Assembly: GCF_029168945.1 (NCBI RefSeq)
Contig: NC_083604.1
Coordinates: 28,949,686-29,013,685, forward strand
Direction: 5' to 3'
DNA: 64,000 nt
Source of the DNA: Cannabis sativa
Taxonomy: Eukaryota > Streptophyta > Magnoliopsida > Rosales > Cannabaceae
Shown here: positions 1 through 11,949 of the stretch, one piece after another
Numbering within the stretch: position 1 is the first letter of the stretch
Layout of the letters: each line of letters starts with the position of its first letter
The notes under the pieces: model-generated
Database searches by the model: none
What the model saw: the letters and a program-made list of their open reading frames with translations, nothing else
Told to the model about the DNA's origin: nothing
Translations under genes and position numbers: made by a program

Positions 1-1611
1 TCTCCACAAGCATGAGCTCTATTTACTGCCATCCACCTTACTCACTAACATTTGGGGAAGCGAATAGGGCATGACCCATTGGATCTCAAATTCGTTCCTT
101 AGCTTTATCCAAAGACTACGCGCAAGGCAACGACTTAGAAACAAATGTGCCATCCTGGTGACAAGCACAAGAAAGCTTTCTTTACATTCAGTTTATCTAG
201 AGCCACCAACCACCCAAACACTTTAACTTTTAAAGGTCCCCTACTTTTCCATAGGGTCTTTGTCCAGAATAACTCATCAGAATTTTGGCTTGAGGTAAAC
301 CAACTAAATGCTGATTTAGAAGAAAAGATCCCACTAGAATCTGGTATCCAAAGACAACTATCATCTAGAATGTTAAGCACTCTAACTGTTCCAATTGTTG
401 TAGCATTTGTACCAAGCTAGGAATTTCTCTTTCCACAATGTTTCTTCTAAATTTGAAGTCTCAGCTCGCCACACAGTTCCCCACCTCGCCTTCATTGACA
501 ATCAACTTCTGAATACTTTCATTCTTAGCCCTAGAAATAGTAGCTAAGTTCAAGAATCGATTCATCAATGAAGATTCCCCAATCCATACATCTTCGCAAA
601 AGTGGATATTCACCCCATTTCCTACCTTGAATTTCACCAGTTTTCCATACTCTTCATGAAACTATGATATATCCTTCCATGGCCCTCTACTCTTCATGAA
701 ACTCTGATATATCCTTTCATGGCTCTCTTGGGGATAGTCTAGCGCCCCTTTTTGTATCACATAAGTTTTCTGCTTTGCCATAGCAACTTTTGATCACTTT
801 GTGAAACATTGAATTTGTTTCTAAAGGGTATGTCCGTAGCCATTTCATAAGCAACCCTTTGTTTCTCATCTCTAGTCTTCCAATCGCTAGACCTCCCTCA
901 TTTCTTGGTTTACAGACCTCATCCCAAGCCACCAAATGATCACCACCTGCTATATCTCCACCTTCCCAAAGAAAGTCTAACATCATTTTTTCTAAAGCAT
1001 TTATGACCTGCTTTGGAGCTTTGAACATAGAAAGATAGTATATTGGAAAGGAAGATAGGATAGTGAATAAGAGTGAGCGTACCCCCTCTAGAAAGGAAGG
1101 AGCATTTCCACCCATCCAATCTTTTCGCACATTTATCCAAAACAGGCTCCCAAAGTCTTTTTCCTTGGTGAACCACCAAGTGGCATTCCCAAATATGTCA
1201 TAGGCCAGCTGCCTACCTCACATCCAATTTGCTCCGCACATTGGGCCACCGCCTCCTCATTCAGAAAAATTCCCAAAAGTTGACTCCTCTTCAGATTTAC
1301 TTTTAACCCAAAAATACCACAAAAAGCTTCAACAATCTTAACCAAATTTTGGAGTGATGCCTTATTATTTACAAAAATTAGGGTGTCATTCTCAAACTGT
1401 AAATGGCTAAGTTGAATTTTGTCTTTACCTTGTCTAGACACCTAGTACCCTTTAATTTTCCTCTCGTTCTTCCATTAATGAAAATAGAAAATGATGTTGA
1501 TGAGATACATCCTGTAATCCATTTTCTCCATAACTCCCCAAATCCTTTTTTCCTCAAAACCAAATCCAGGAATTCCCATTCCACCCGATCATATGGATAA
1601 GAAGGGTTCAC
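1..1611 (-). pseudogene. Decayed LINE (L1-type) ORF2: reverse transcriptase and zf-RVT
   Basis: This is a remnant of a non-LTR retrotransposon ORF2 on the minus strand. Read from right to left, the frames give an RT palm start (YDRVEWEFLDLVL at about 1570-1600), the thumb region (NLVKIVEAFCGIFGLKVNL, then YLGMPLGG, about 1180-1370), a post-RT region (SLLFTILSSFPIYYLSMF, about 1020-1090) and a zf-RVT-like tail (LFWTKTLWKSRGPLKVKVFGWL, about 190-265). The order matches plant L1 ORF2. The pieces lie in different frames. The segment that should hold the GLRQGDP and FADD region is largely missing near 1430, so an internal deletion is likely. It is a dead copy and probably lies in an upstream intron of the SWI3D-like gene. 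The right-hand end is not sharply defined, and the copy runs off the left edge. Confidence 0.85.
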
Positions 1612-1649
1612 CTTTCTTTCTTAATCTTGCTCTTGATTCAGTTGCATCA

Positions 1650-1930
1650 TTTGAGTTAGTCAGAACATTGGCAAGTAACTCAGAGGTGTGTGATAGGTTC
1701 AAATTCTGTATTGCAAGACCCCATTAGAGAGTGGAGATTTATATTGTGAATGGAAAATTGTAGGGCCTAACTCTTGTATTTTGAGAAGTAAAAGGCCTTA
1801 TGTGTGCTCTAATACTGTTTTTTCACAGTAATATTATGACACCACGGTTTTCCTCCAAGTGAGGGTCCCTAATAGTTATGGGAGGAGGTCTATCTCGACC
1901 TCTTTCTCGTTTTCAAAAAGATAAAGGAAC
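1650..1930 (+). mobile_element. Candidate tRNA-derived SINE
   Basis: A pol III box-B-like motif, GGTTCAAATTC, lies at 1696-1706. An A-box-like stretch (GTAACTCAGAGGTG) lies about 20 bases upstream, closer than in a normal tRNA. The following 220 bases contain no open frame and end in a T-rich then A-rich tail (CTCGTTTTCAAAAAGATAAA, about 1906-1925), as plant SINEs often do. No target-site duplication was found. It lies between the LINE remnant and the first visible SWI3D exon, so it is probably intronic. The family was not identified. Confidence 0.4.
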
Positions 1931-2075
1931 ATTGATAAATTTACCCAAGAACCTATCATAATTTACTTTGAGTAATGATGAATCTATGGTCTCTTAATTA
2001 CGAGAGCATTTATAACTGCTACTTTAGTTTGGAATGAGCTATTCTATTTTGACTGATTATAATCATATTTGGCAG

Positions 2076-4845
2076 GCAGATTTTGATCTATGTACTGATT
2101 GCTTTAACAATGGGAAGTTTGACTCTGGTATGTCATCTTCGGATTTTATTCTCATGGAGCCTGGTGAGATGCAGGGTCTCAGTGGGGGAAAGTGGACCGA
2201 TCAGGAGACTCTCCTCCTCCTTGAGGCATTAGAACTTTATAAAGAAAACTGGAATGAGATTGCTGAACATGTCGCTACGAAAACAAAAGCTCAATGCATA
2301 TTACATTTTGTTCAAATGCCAATTGAGGATAGCTTTTTTGATAGTTGTGATGATATTGAAGCTGTGGATCCAGCTTCTAGTGATAAATTAAACCCCAAGG
2401 ATGCTCTTGAAACAAATGATAGTGAGACTGCTATTAATGTAAATCAGTCCACTTCTTCCCCAATGGAAACTTCAAAAGAAGAAATGACTGAAGTTCAAGC
2501 TAGTCAGGACACTTCAAAACATGAAGATACAGACAAAGGAAAAGTTGACCAGGACACTTCAAAACTGGATGATGGCAGTGAATCTAAAGGTGGCAAGGAT
2601 GCAGAAGAAAATTGTGCAATGAAGGCTCTCAAGGAAGCATTTGAAGCTGTTGGTTATCCTCTGATACCTGAACGACCATTTTCATTTGCTGAAGTGGGGA
2701 ATCCTGCCATGGCATTGGTAAGTTGAATGCTCACATGTGACTCTGGGTTATTAGTAAGTGGGGTCAGTCATAGGAGAAGCTGTAATTACAGTTATCACGT
2801 GGCTGGGAAAATGTTGAATTTACATCCCAATGATAGCACCTTCAAGTTTGTTTTTTATTTTTTTGATTCCAGGAGTGTCATTTATCATCAAATAATTAAA
2901 ATCTTATTTTTGTTTGCATTATGAATCTGCTATCCAGTATTTATTGTACTTGTGCATCTTTATTATAGTTATTCTCATGTATCTACCTATTTTTTATAGC
3001 TACTAATGCTTCTCTTCTTTTCTTCAGGCAGCTTTCCTGGCACATTTGGTTGGACCTGATGTTGCTACTGCTTCATCACACAATTCTTTAAAATCCCTAT
3101 CTGGAAACTCCCCAGGCATTGAGCTGGCTTCAAGACACTGCTTTCTTTTGGAGGATCCACCAAATGACATTAAGGAACCAGCTGGGTTGCCTAGGTATTT
3201 CATTTTCTATGGATCGCATATTCCTCTTGTAGATCCATGGGTCTTATGTTAGCAACTTATTTTGCAGTGTGGTTGCTGAAGCTACTAATGAGAGCTTTGT
3301 GAATGAAAAAATCGAAGCAGACCTTCCGAAAGAAGATATACCAACTGATCATTGTGACAAGAAAAGTCAAGATTCTGTTCTTGAAGCGAAAACATTGGAT
3401 GTCCCAAATGTTGAAACCTCCGAGATATATCACAGTGCGAAAGAACAAGATATTAAAGCTGGTAGTGATGAAGCTTCTGGTAGTGTAAGTACAGCAAACA
3501 AATCAAGCACTCCTGCGATAGTAAAGGATCAACCACTATCTACGGATGATTTACAATCTGAGGCAGAGATTCCGCCAAGTTTTGTGAAGGAGTCAGAAGC
3601 GAAAACAGAAGAGCCTCCTGAACCCAGAAAGACGTCAAAGGAAGTAGAAATGTCTGAAACTACCCCTGAAAAGAATGAGCTGCAAGAAACAGTTCCATCA
3701 GATGTATTAAAGGAACCTACCAATTCAGTAGATGCGCAAGTAGATGAACCTAATGATTCTTTGCATTCAAAAAATAATAAGGATCAGCATGTAACTGCCA
3801 CTTCAGTTGGAAAACCTTCTTCTGAGGAACCAAGAGACATAGATATGGTGCCTCATTCGGGGAACTCAGAAAAGAATGAACCTTCACAGCCAGCTGAACC
3901 AAATGTAACAGGTGAAAAAGGTGCTACGTTCTCTCCTCTTCAGATCAATAAAACAAGCGATATTATAACAGTACTTGCTAGATATTTAGTTAAAAAATGT
4001 TTAATATTATATTTTGTTTGGGTTATTTGTGATGCGCAAGGATGATAGGAAGAGAATTTTTAGTGATGTTTTCTTGCTCAGATGTAATATACTAGGACTA
4101 TAGTATGTGTCATTTTAGTTGGAAACATAATATAGATATCTTTGTCTTGGCCATAAAGAATTCAATTGTAGGTTTCTGAATACTGACTGATTTTGTCTCA
4201 TACCTTTTTCCAGTTGTGGATCTTACTAAAGATCGTGACAAAAAGAATGGTATGGGTATAAAAGAAGACACCAAGATTGATAAAATAAAGTGTGCAGCTG
4301 TCTCTGCTATCTCTGCAGCAGCAGTGAAGGCCAAACTTCTAGCAGATGAGGAAGAAGACCAAATCCGACAACTTTCCATGTTACTGATAGAGAAGCAGGT
4401 AATCTATAGATTTACCTCTCCATAGTTGTTGTCTTAAAAAAGAATTTAAATTTTATCTACTGAAGGGCCTTTATTGTTGCAGTTGCTAAAACTGGAAACC
4501 AAGTTAGGGTTTTTTAATGAGATGGAAAATGTACTAATGAGGGTTAGGGAGCAATTAGATAGATCAAGGCAACGTCTTTACCATGAACGGGCGCAAATAA
4601 TTGCAGCCAGACTTGGCTTACCCGCTTCCTCATCTCGAGGGGCGTCTTCATCTTTGCCTGCGAATAGGGTGAACATCAACGTTACTAACTCAGTTCAAAG
4701 GCCTCCATTTAGCATGGTTTCTCAGAGGCCTCCCTTGTCAAGACCCATGGGGACAGTGGCGCCTACCCCTTCAATACCATTGTCCACAACAACAGCAGGT
4801 AGCTCAATTGGACCTCCGAGCCAGGAAAAGCTTTCCTCTGTTTGA
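2076..4845 (+). CDS. SWI3D: SWI/SNF complex subunit SWI3D-like, 3' half (five exons)
   Basis: SWI3D proteins are core subunits of plant SWI/SNF chromatin-remodelling complexes in the nucleus. Exons read: 2076-2717 (acceptor AG at 2074-2075, donor GTAAGT), 3028-3194, 3268 to 3911 or 3920 (two in-phase donors), 4214-4398 and 4483-4845 (TGA). Joined, they give about 666 residues. The first exon starts in the ZZ finger (ADFDLCTDCFNNGKF) and continues into a SANT domain (GGKWTDQETLLLLEALELY, then NWNEIAEHVATKTKAQCILHF). The second exon has the conserved AAFLAHLVGPDVATA block. The third is an acidic, Ser/Thr/Glu-rich linker. The last two encode the helical SWIRM-associated region (KIKCAAVSAISAAAVKAKLL, then FFNEMENVLMRVREQLDRSR). 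The SWIRM domain and start codon are not in the window. Every junction keeps frame, so the gene is probably functional if its 5' half lies further left. Confidence 0.9.
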
Positions 4846-6000
4846 ACAAAGTAAAACTTAATATATACATGTTGAAGTGCATCCAGTTTTATACACCACG
4901 ATAGTACTTTCTACATCCAGTGAGTTCCTGATATTTATATAATTTTTTCATTTGGGGTGCTTTTAAGAAAATTCAACATCTATCCCACTGATACTGATTT
5001 TGGTAGATACTGTGGAAGGCAATAACTCGTAAGTTGATGGCTTGATTCTGGCTGAGAAGTATTTTGAGACCTAGTTTGTTTTCGTAGAGATGAAACAGGA
5101 AGAAAGTCAAAATTTTATGAGATATAAGAAAATTAAATATACTATTTTTCCATTCACCTAGGTGGTGTTCGGTTAGAGGTAATGAAATGGAAAGAAAATA
5201 ATTTTTATTCTATTATTTTGGTGGAATGTTTATTCCATTTAAAAAAAAAAAATTCCAATGCAAGATAAGAATAAATTTTATAATCTTTTGTCAATTTTTT
5301 TTATGTTTTAAATTTGATTTCACTTCTATTCCCATTCTCATTTTTATTCTTTAATTTTAATTTCTTCCAACCAAACACTCCCTTGATTTCTCGAAAGCTT
5401 TTAATTTAACTATATGCTGTGGAATGCCCGACTCACAGAGACAAAGTTTCAGTGTGTGATTTATGAATGCACCGTCTTCATTTGGTTGGTAGTATCTGCC
5501 ACTTGTCTGTCCTATTTTGTCTTACTATAAACCTTAAATTAACCGTTTGGCTTCTTCCTTTTTAAATTGCAATATCATATTCATATGAAATGCCTTAGTC
5601 TTATTTTTCTTCTCGTTTGACATGGCAGGTTCACAAATGCAAGGGTAGTTTACACATTGTCAAGAAGATTTTCCTCAAGCAGTTTCGAGATTAAAAGATT
5701 AGCAGTTTGCTCCCGTATCAGTGAGGCTGACTATACTTATTAGTGCGCTTGGAGTTCTGGTGATGACGATGTTGTTAGGTCTGAGTTCTTAGCAAACTTT
5801 TTTGACATCTTTGAACTCTGCTTGTGGTAGCTGTCCCTGCATCCGTCTTGTATTCCTCTGCAGTTTCTTATAGAGCTAAGAAATAAAAGGGATCACAAAT
5901 TGTAATGGAAACTGGCTCTTGGAAGTACTAATGTTAGACTAATTGCCTGCTGACCGAGTAACTTGTATTCCTTTAGTGGATATTAAAATAGGTGATTTAG
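4846..6000 (+). other. 3' flank / probable 3' UTR of the SWI3D-like gene
   Basis: No coding potential is visible. An acceptor-like GGCAG at about 5625-5629 is followed by about 370 bases of less AT-biased, transcript-like sequence. An AATAAA-type signal lies near 5881, so a spliced or extended 3' UTR is possible but unproven. The stretch also contains a MITE-like insertion at 5161-5384. Confidence 0.4.
5161..5384. mobile_element. MITE-like element with imperfect terminal inverted repeats
   Basis: The left end (GGTGGTGTTCGGTTAGAGG) and the reverse complement of the right end (GGGAGTGTTTGGTTGGAAG) are similar, giving an imperfect inverted repeat of about 20 bases around an AT-rich core of about 180 bases. 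There is no coding capacity. The GTGTTTGGTT-type terminus is common among small non-autonomous DNA elements in plants. The superfamily and target-site duplication are unresolved. Confidence 0.55.
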
Positions 6001-6889
6001 AGAGGAGATTCCGGTACTGATGTATTGGTTCGTTTGTTAAAATTATTTGCTAGTTTGAGTTGTATATTTGTATCAATACAGCGCCTATCGGAGATTGTAA
6101 AATCTCTCTTGATAGTGAAAGTTCACGAGTGTTGGACCAGATAATTTTATTTTATTCTTCGTATTTGAGAAGAAAAATTGCATGTGTTTGATACAAAAAG
6201 TTTCAGTGATTTTATTTTCTGTTAAGGTTATGTGTAGCATATAGAATAAAGATTCAAACTATCGAAGCAATAAACTTCAAGTATTGATGACATTGCAAAA
6301 GTTTTTCTTCCTCTTCAAACTTTCCTGGTTTCTATTTCTAGAGTCTTTTGGTGGTATGTGTACCAGTTCTCCGGTACCGAACATGGTGTTATGGTCCACC
6401 CAAACGAGTATTGTGGTGGCTTCGTTCCTCATCTATTCCATCGTCAAATCCCTTCTCATTTCAATTTCATTCCTGCACACTTAATTGCCACATTAATCAC
6501 TCTGAGAATTACACTTTTCCTCCATCCCATCATAACCTTCTTTGACAGAGCATTAATTGTAACCTTTTCTTTTACCCTACGCGAAATTGTTCCACATGGC
6601 CTTCCTCTTTCTTCCTTTCCCCTTCTCATCGCAAAAGCCAAACAATTAACCCTGTCCAATGCTTTGTTCTTGGCAAAATGGAGGGGGATACTTAGAAACT
6701 TGAGGCTCCTCAAATCTCTTTCATCATTTGGGCTACTTCTCTTACGATTTGGGATGGGACTAGAAGATCCTCCAGGAGAATACAAAGAGCTTACTGGTTC
6801 TTCCTATTTAAGGCGCGTCTCAGGTATCGAGCTCCTTACCTTCACTTTTCCCTTGTTTCCTTTGTTAAAGTCCTGCTCTTGCCTCCTCT
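6001..6889. other. Intergenic region before a LINE, function not recognised
   Basis: The longest open frame is 177 codons at 6358-6891 (+). It matches no family I recognise, has a composition unlike a folded protein and is overlapped by an antisense frame of 109 codons. It may be the 5' leader of the LINE that begins near 6890. No gene is called. Confidence 0.3.
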
Positions 6890-8262
6890 AAATTTCAATA
6901 TGTAAGATTTCCATACTAATGTCTCTAACATACTAGTCTTGACCCCTGAAGAAAATACACTATACTTATGATGTTAGTTAGTTGATTCCCTTGTTACTTT
7001 CAACCTTTTTAGATTGCACGCAGTTAGGCATTTTAATCGTCCCTCCCTTATGAAAACCTTATATGAAATCTAGTCATCGCAGTGTCGTTTTCCTATTGCT
7101 GTTTCTGAGAATGCAGATGGCCTGTTTCTAGTTAGTTTTGGGTGTGAGGGGGATATAGGTAGAATTTTAGAAGGTTAGCCGTAGCATTTTGCTCAAAATC
7201 TTACTGTCTTTGCTGCTCTTGAAAGCCCTTTCCCTATCTCATGAGCATCTTCATTATATACCCTTCTGGATTCAGGTGTATGTGATTCCCTTCATGTGTA
7301 AGTCTTATGAACTTGCCAAGTTTATCGCGTTAGAAGTTGGTAATCTTATTGAAGTGGATAAAACCACTATTAAGGAGGGAACATGACCTTATCTGCAGAT
7401 AAGAATGCTTTTAGATGTGAAGTTGCTTATTAGAAGGGGTATGAATGTTAGGTTTATCAAGATAGGAAGGGAGATTATCAAATGGTTGGACTTTAGATAC
7501 GAGAGATTAACTGACTTTTGCTACTTCTGTGGGAAGCTTGATTAGAAAGTATTGTCATGCTTACCTGCAAAAATGTGATGAAAGCCTTGCTTCTCCTCCT
7601 TGTCCTTTTACTATCCTTCTTTGAGGAAAAGAAAAGGTCACTGATAAATCTATGCCCTTTCAGTACCCTCACCATCCTTCAATAACAATTGCTGATATGA
7701 ACTTTGGTACCCTTCATCCTCCTTCCTCAATGCTTACTAACCAAGCTATCAACTTTCCTTCTTTTCTATCACCCACCTTACACTTTCCCAATCGCCCGCT
7801 GATGTAATGATTCCAACACCCATTAATCCCAATGTTTAGGCTTTGACTCCTCCTATTAGTGATGTTAGTTTTGATCTCTACTATGACCTCTTCTACCTAC
7901 GTTTCTTATCCCACAAACTCTGTTCTTGTTGCAGATAACCCTAGTGGGGATGATCCAGATAGTTTGTTGAATACCCAATCCATTGCTGAAGCTCTTTCGG
8001 TTTTTGTTAAGGAGAGTTCTATTATGGTTAGTAATGGCTTAGGAGCTGCTGGTAGTCATCCAGTGGTTTAACTTGATCCTTCTGTGCGAGGCAAGGGCCT
8101 TTCTTCTGCTTCTAGTGTGAAGCATGCTTCTTTTCAACCCCACCATGCTTCTGTTGGCGACTCTCTCCGATCTATGCCTAAGAGAGCTCATGGTGGTGAT
8201 CGAGATGATGGCTCCTCTTTCTATGGAACAGGTGGGTGATGCTATGCACACACACCCAAAAA
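6890..8262 (+). pseudogene. Decayed LINE ORF1 (DUF4283 plus zinc knuckle)
   Basis: Frames read across several stops give the layout of a plant L1 ORF1. A DUF4283-like region runs from about 7010 to 7380, with HFNRPSLMKTL, then GLFLVSFGCEGD and ILEG, then IPFWIQVYVIPFMCKS and IEVD. It is followed by a zf-CCHC_4-type segment (RYERLTDFCYFCGKLD, about 7495-7545), where the later Cys/His positions are lost. The rest is Ser/Pro-rich tail in broken frames. There are several stop codons and frameshifts. It lies directly upstream of, and in the same orientation as, the ORF2 remnant that starts at 8264. Confidence 0.7.
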
Positions 8263-8263
8263 A

Positions 8264-9900
8264 ATGACCCTTATCAGCTGGAATGCACGGGGACTGGGGA
8301 GTAGCCGTGCATTCAGAAGACTCTCCCTGATGGTGAAGGAGCTTATATAAGCCTTCTGTTCTTTTTTTGATGGAGACTTGTTTACCTCCCATGTGGTTGA
8401 TAGGATTCAGATCTCACTTGGTTTTGACTTTAGGTTTGAAGTCCCTAGGAAACATTTGTGGGGGGGGGGGGGGGGGGGGGCGGGCGGAGACTCATGCTTT
8501 CGTGGGTGCCAAATATTTATGTTAATATTTTCACTTTCTCTTTGTAATATTAGTTTTAATGATACTAGTATGTTTCATTTTACTGGTTTCTAGGGTTCTC
8601 CGGTACATAGCAAAGACCTATTACTTGGAATTTTCTTCATAAGATTTTTTATAATGCTCCTAATCTTCCTTGGCTTATAATGGGAGACTTTAATTCCTAT
8701 CTTTTGAATAGTGATAAATCTGGGGGTAATTTTTATTCTAATGCTGACATGGAGTCTTTTGCTCATTTTCTTGAGAAATTTAATCTTTTCCCTCTTCCTT
8801 ATATTGGGAATAAATATACTTGGAACATGGTTCTACTTATGAACATGGCTGTAAGCTCTGAGCCTTGGTGTGATCTCTTTCCTAATGCGATTCTTTACCA
8901 TTTGCCCTTCTATGGGTTGGATCATCGAGCCTTGAAGATTTCTCTTAACATAAAGAATAATATTTGTCCTACTTTTGTTAATAAAAAATTTGGTTTTGAA
9001 AATATTTAGCTTAAAAATCTTGAATTTTTTTATATTGTCAAGGAGTCCTGGAGTATTACTAATCTTTCCAATAATAGTGCTTTTCCTCGTTTTCTCGAGA
9101 AGCAAAATTCTTGCATTTCCTATCTTAAGTCTTGGAATGTCTCCACTCGCCATCTCTTCAAAACTAGGATTAATGCTCTTAGCAAGGCTATAGGTGAACT
9201 TCAAAGTTCATTACCCTTTAATAGTAACTCTGCTAATCAAGTTAAAAGCCTACAATCTCAACTTGATGCTCTTTTGTATGAAGAAGAGGTTTATTGGCAT
9301 CAAAGAGCTAGAATTACTTGGCTCAATGTTGGGGATAAAAATACTAAATTTTTTCATCGATTTGCGTCTTATTGGAAAAAGATCAATACTTGGAAAAAGA
9401 TCAATACTATTCGGTTTCTTAAGGATGATAAGGGTAATATTGTTCATAATTTTGAGCGCATTTGCAATGTTGTTTGTTTCTTCTTATTTTTCTTCCCTTC
9501 TCCAATCCTAGGGTTGTGATGCTGATTCTACTATCCAAATTTTAACTAATTTAGTGCTAATGAGGTTAGGAGAGCTCTTTTTCAATTGTCTGGAGATAAG
9601 GCTGCTGGCCTTGATGGCCTTAATGCCTATTTCTATATAAAAAAAAAATTGATCTACTCTTGGTATGGATCTTGTTAATGCTGCCCTTGATTGTCTTAAT
9701 AATGGTACTGAATTCTCTTCTATAAATTCTACCCTAATTGTTCTTATCCCTAAAATGCAGCATGCTCATGCCATTCAAGATTTCAGACCTATTAGCCTTT
9801 ACAACACTCTTTATAAACTTTTTCTAAGGTACTTGCTAATTGTTTAAAGATTTTTTCGGACAAATTAATTTCACCCTCACAAAGTGCTTTTATTTTAGTT
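8264..9900 (+). pseudogene. Decayed LINE ORF2: endonuclease and start of reverse transcriptase
   Basis: ATG at 8264 opens with MTLISWNARGLGSSRAFRRL, the usual start of a plant L1 apurinic-type endonuclease. Later pieces are MGDFNSYLLNSDKSGG at 8680 (GDFN catalytic motif), the DHRALKIS-like end of the endonuclease near 8920-8945, the linker VYWHQRARITWLNVGDKNTK (about 9289-9350), and an RT start (LIVLIPKMQHAHAIQDFRPI, then LYNTLYKLF, about 9740-9830). Stops and frameshifts break it throughout. A run of 21 G lies where the endonuclease GG(L/I)A region should be. Everything after the N-terminal RT is missing, so the copy is 3'-truncated. Confidence 0.85.
8460..8480. repeat. 21-base poly(G) tract
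   Basis: An uninterrupted run of G lies within the endonuclease region of the decayed LINE. It is followed by a C and more G-rich sequence (CGGGCGG). The length may be unstable or affected by sequencing error. Confidence 0.95.
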
Positions 9901-10083
9901 CTCTTCTATAAATTCTACCCTAATTGTTCTTATCCCTAAAAAGCAGCATGCTCATGCCATTCAAGATTTCAGACTATTAGCCTTTACAACACTCTTTATG
10001 AACTTTTTCTAAGGTACTTGCTAATTGTTTAAAGATTTTTTCGGATAAATTAATTTCACCCTCACAAAGTGCTTTTATTTTAG
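9713..10083 (+). repeat. Tandem duplication of 186/185 bp in the LINE RT region
   Basis: Copy 1 is 9713-9898 and copy 2 is 9899-10083, directly abutting. Both run from TTCTCTTCTATAAATT to GCTTTTATTTTAG. Visible differences are few: an A/T change near the AAGCAG/ATGCAG position, one missing C in copy 2 (CAGACTATT against CAGACCTATT), and a few substitutions. The duplication covers the RT N-terminal segment and happened after the LINE had decayed or been truncated. Confidence 0.95.
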
Positions 10084-10736
10084 GACAAGTTATTTTTTAT
10101 AACATTTGGTGCTTAATTTAAGGCCAATTCAAGCCTAGGGGTAAAATGGTCAAAAACAACATCTCCGCTCAAACTCGGTATTCTATTTTTCTCCAACATA
10201 TATCCCACTATGAAAAAGGTTCTAGACTTACCCATGTGATTAAAATAGTCATCCATCAAATTTTTCGTTGTTGCCGAGCAAAAATTACAAAAATAACATA
10301 ATTCAAATATAACTCAAATAATACACCTAGAGTTTGATAAAATTTCCACAATTGAGAAATTATAACTCTAATACCCACTTTTAATAATGGGACCCACAAT
10401 TAAATAAATCCACAAATAATTATAAAAAAAAATCAATAATTAGTGCTAATTGCCTTTACTAATCCATATTTTAAAATGCGATCATTACAAGAAAATTCTG
10501 CAAAAATTTATAGAGAAGTACTACTACGTATCTTCATCTTGAAGAAATTTCTACAGGGTAAGTATTAGGGTTATCACTATTCTCTTTTCATCAATTTAAA
10601 CATCGTTTCTTCCCCCGATAAATTTTCTTATTTTGTTTTTGGTTCACTTTGATCTAGGCTCTAAGCCACAAAAGATCTTCAAAAGTGAAATATAGCCAAA
10701 GGTAAAGTAAGAGAATTTAATTTCTCCATGCTGTTA

Positions 10737-11010
10737 TGCTGTCAAATTTCTTATTGGTGATTTTTATGCTTCTCTTTGATTCCCTGGACTTCAGAAAATA
10801 AGTCAATGTGGAGGTGCATAATCAAAGACGAAAATAAAAATATTACACAAACAGAATTATTGTGCTGTTAAATTTCTTATTGATGATTTTTATATTTCTC
10901 TTTGATTCCAGAGACATCAAAAAGTAAATCAATATGGGATGCATAATCAAAGAAGAAAATAAAAATATAAAATAAAGAAAGATACCATGCTGTCAAAATC
11001 TTAATTGAGA
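10737..11010. repeat. Diverged tandem repeat, unit about 126 bp
   Basis: Unit 1 begins at 10737 (TGCTGTCAAATTTCTTATTGG), unit 2 at 10863 and a partial third at about 10988. Each full unit contains a segment like CTTTGATTCC, then a CAATATGG or CAATGTGG variant and GCATAATCAAAGA. Similarity is clear by eye but imperfect, so the duplication is old. Confidence 0.75.
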
Positions 11011-11497
11011 AACAGTTGGTATATTTATACCTGCACCGAACGAATGGTGTAAAAACTGCAATTAATCAAAAAAGAAATTGACTAAGCCAATACTATAGTT
11101 GGGCTAAGTCAGAAATTAATTATTGTAACACAATAAAATAATTTTGGATAGGTTCAAAAGTTGAATGGAAAGCATACCGATCAAAAACGTCTCAAAGCTT
11201 TATATGTGCATGGTTTATATATGTGTATATACACATGGCAAAGATTTCACGCCAAATAAGAGAAAACTTGACCATATTTTGTGGTTCATTTATATATATA
11301 AATCAAGAAAAGATATTATTTAAAAATCCATATATAAACTATGGTATATCTAATTACTTATACGAAATTATGAATCTATGTCTTGTGTATATTTACTTGG
11401 TCACGAAGCAAAATTACACAATTAGATTTTTTGATGGGTGAAGAGTACATACAAAGATTTAACAACAAATGACATATATGATATGTTATGTATTGTT

Positions 11498-11560
11498 GAT
11501 TGTACCTTTTTTTTTTAATTTACACTAAAAGATCAAAGAAATTAAAAAAAAGGTACAATC
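11498..11560. repeat. Inverted repeat with 17-bp perfect arms
   Basis: The arms GATTGTACCTTTTTTTT (11498-11514) and AAAAAAAAGGTACAATC (11544-11560) flank a 29-base AT-rich loop. It could form a hairpin. No flanking target-site duplication or known element end was recognised. Confidence 0.85.
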
Positions 11561-11949
11561 AGCTAAAATGAGAGGAAAATTAGAAGCAAAAATTCAAACA
11601 TCAAATATATGACAAGATATAGAATGATATATATCTTTGTCATCCTTTCAATTCCTATTTATTCAAATTACTTTCGTAATTAAAGATACAAAGTCTAGTA
11701 AGCTTGAATGATTTCACATTTCTTATAAAATAAAATTGTATTCAATTGATCTCACAATTCGCTAAAGTGAGACTAAAAAAAAAGTTTTAATTAATCCAAA
11801 ATAAACTCAATATCTCTAAAGAATCAAAATCAAAATCTTTGAACACATGAACTACGTTCGATTTGATTCCTTTCAAAACGTAAGCAACCTAATTGTAAAA
11901 ATTAGGTAAAATCACAATTTCTAAAAAAAAAAACCTCCCACTTGAAATA

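Larger units (their letters stand above)
10084..11949. other. Non-coding AT-rich region with local repeats
   Basis: No supported gene is present. The region contains a two-and-a-bit-copy tandem repeat (10737-11010) and a 17-bp-arm inverted repeat (11498-11560). Its right part ends at the truncated LTR of copia A. A 72-codon frame at 11223 is AT-rich chance sequence. Confidence 0.6.

Noticed and set aside
6358..6891. 177-codon open frame on the plus strand
   Set aside because: No recognisable domain, hydrophobic low-complexity composition, overlapping antisense frame of similar length, and location just before a LINE ORF1. Likely leader sequence.
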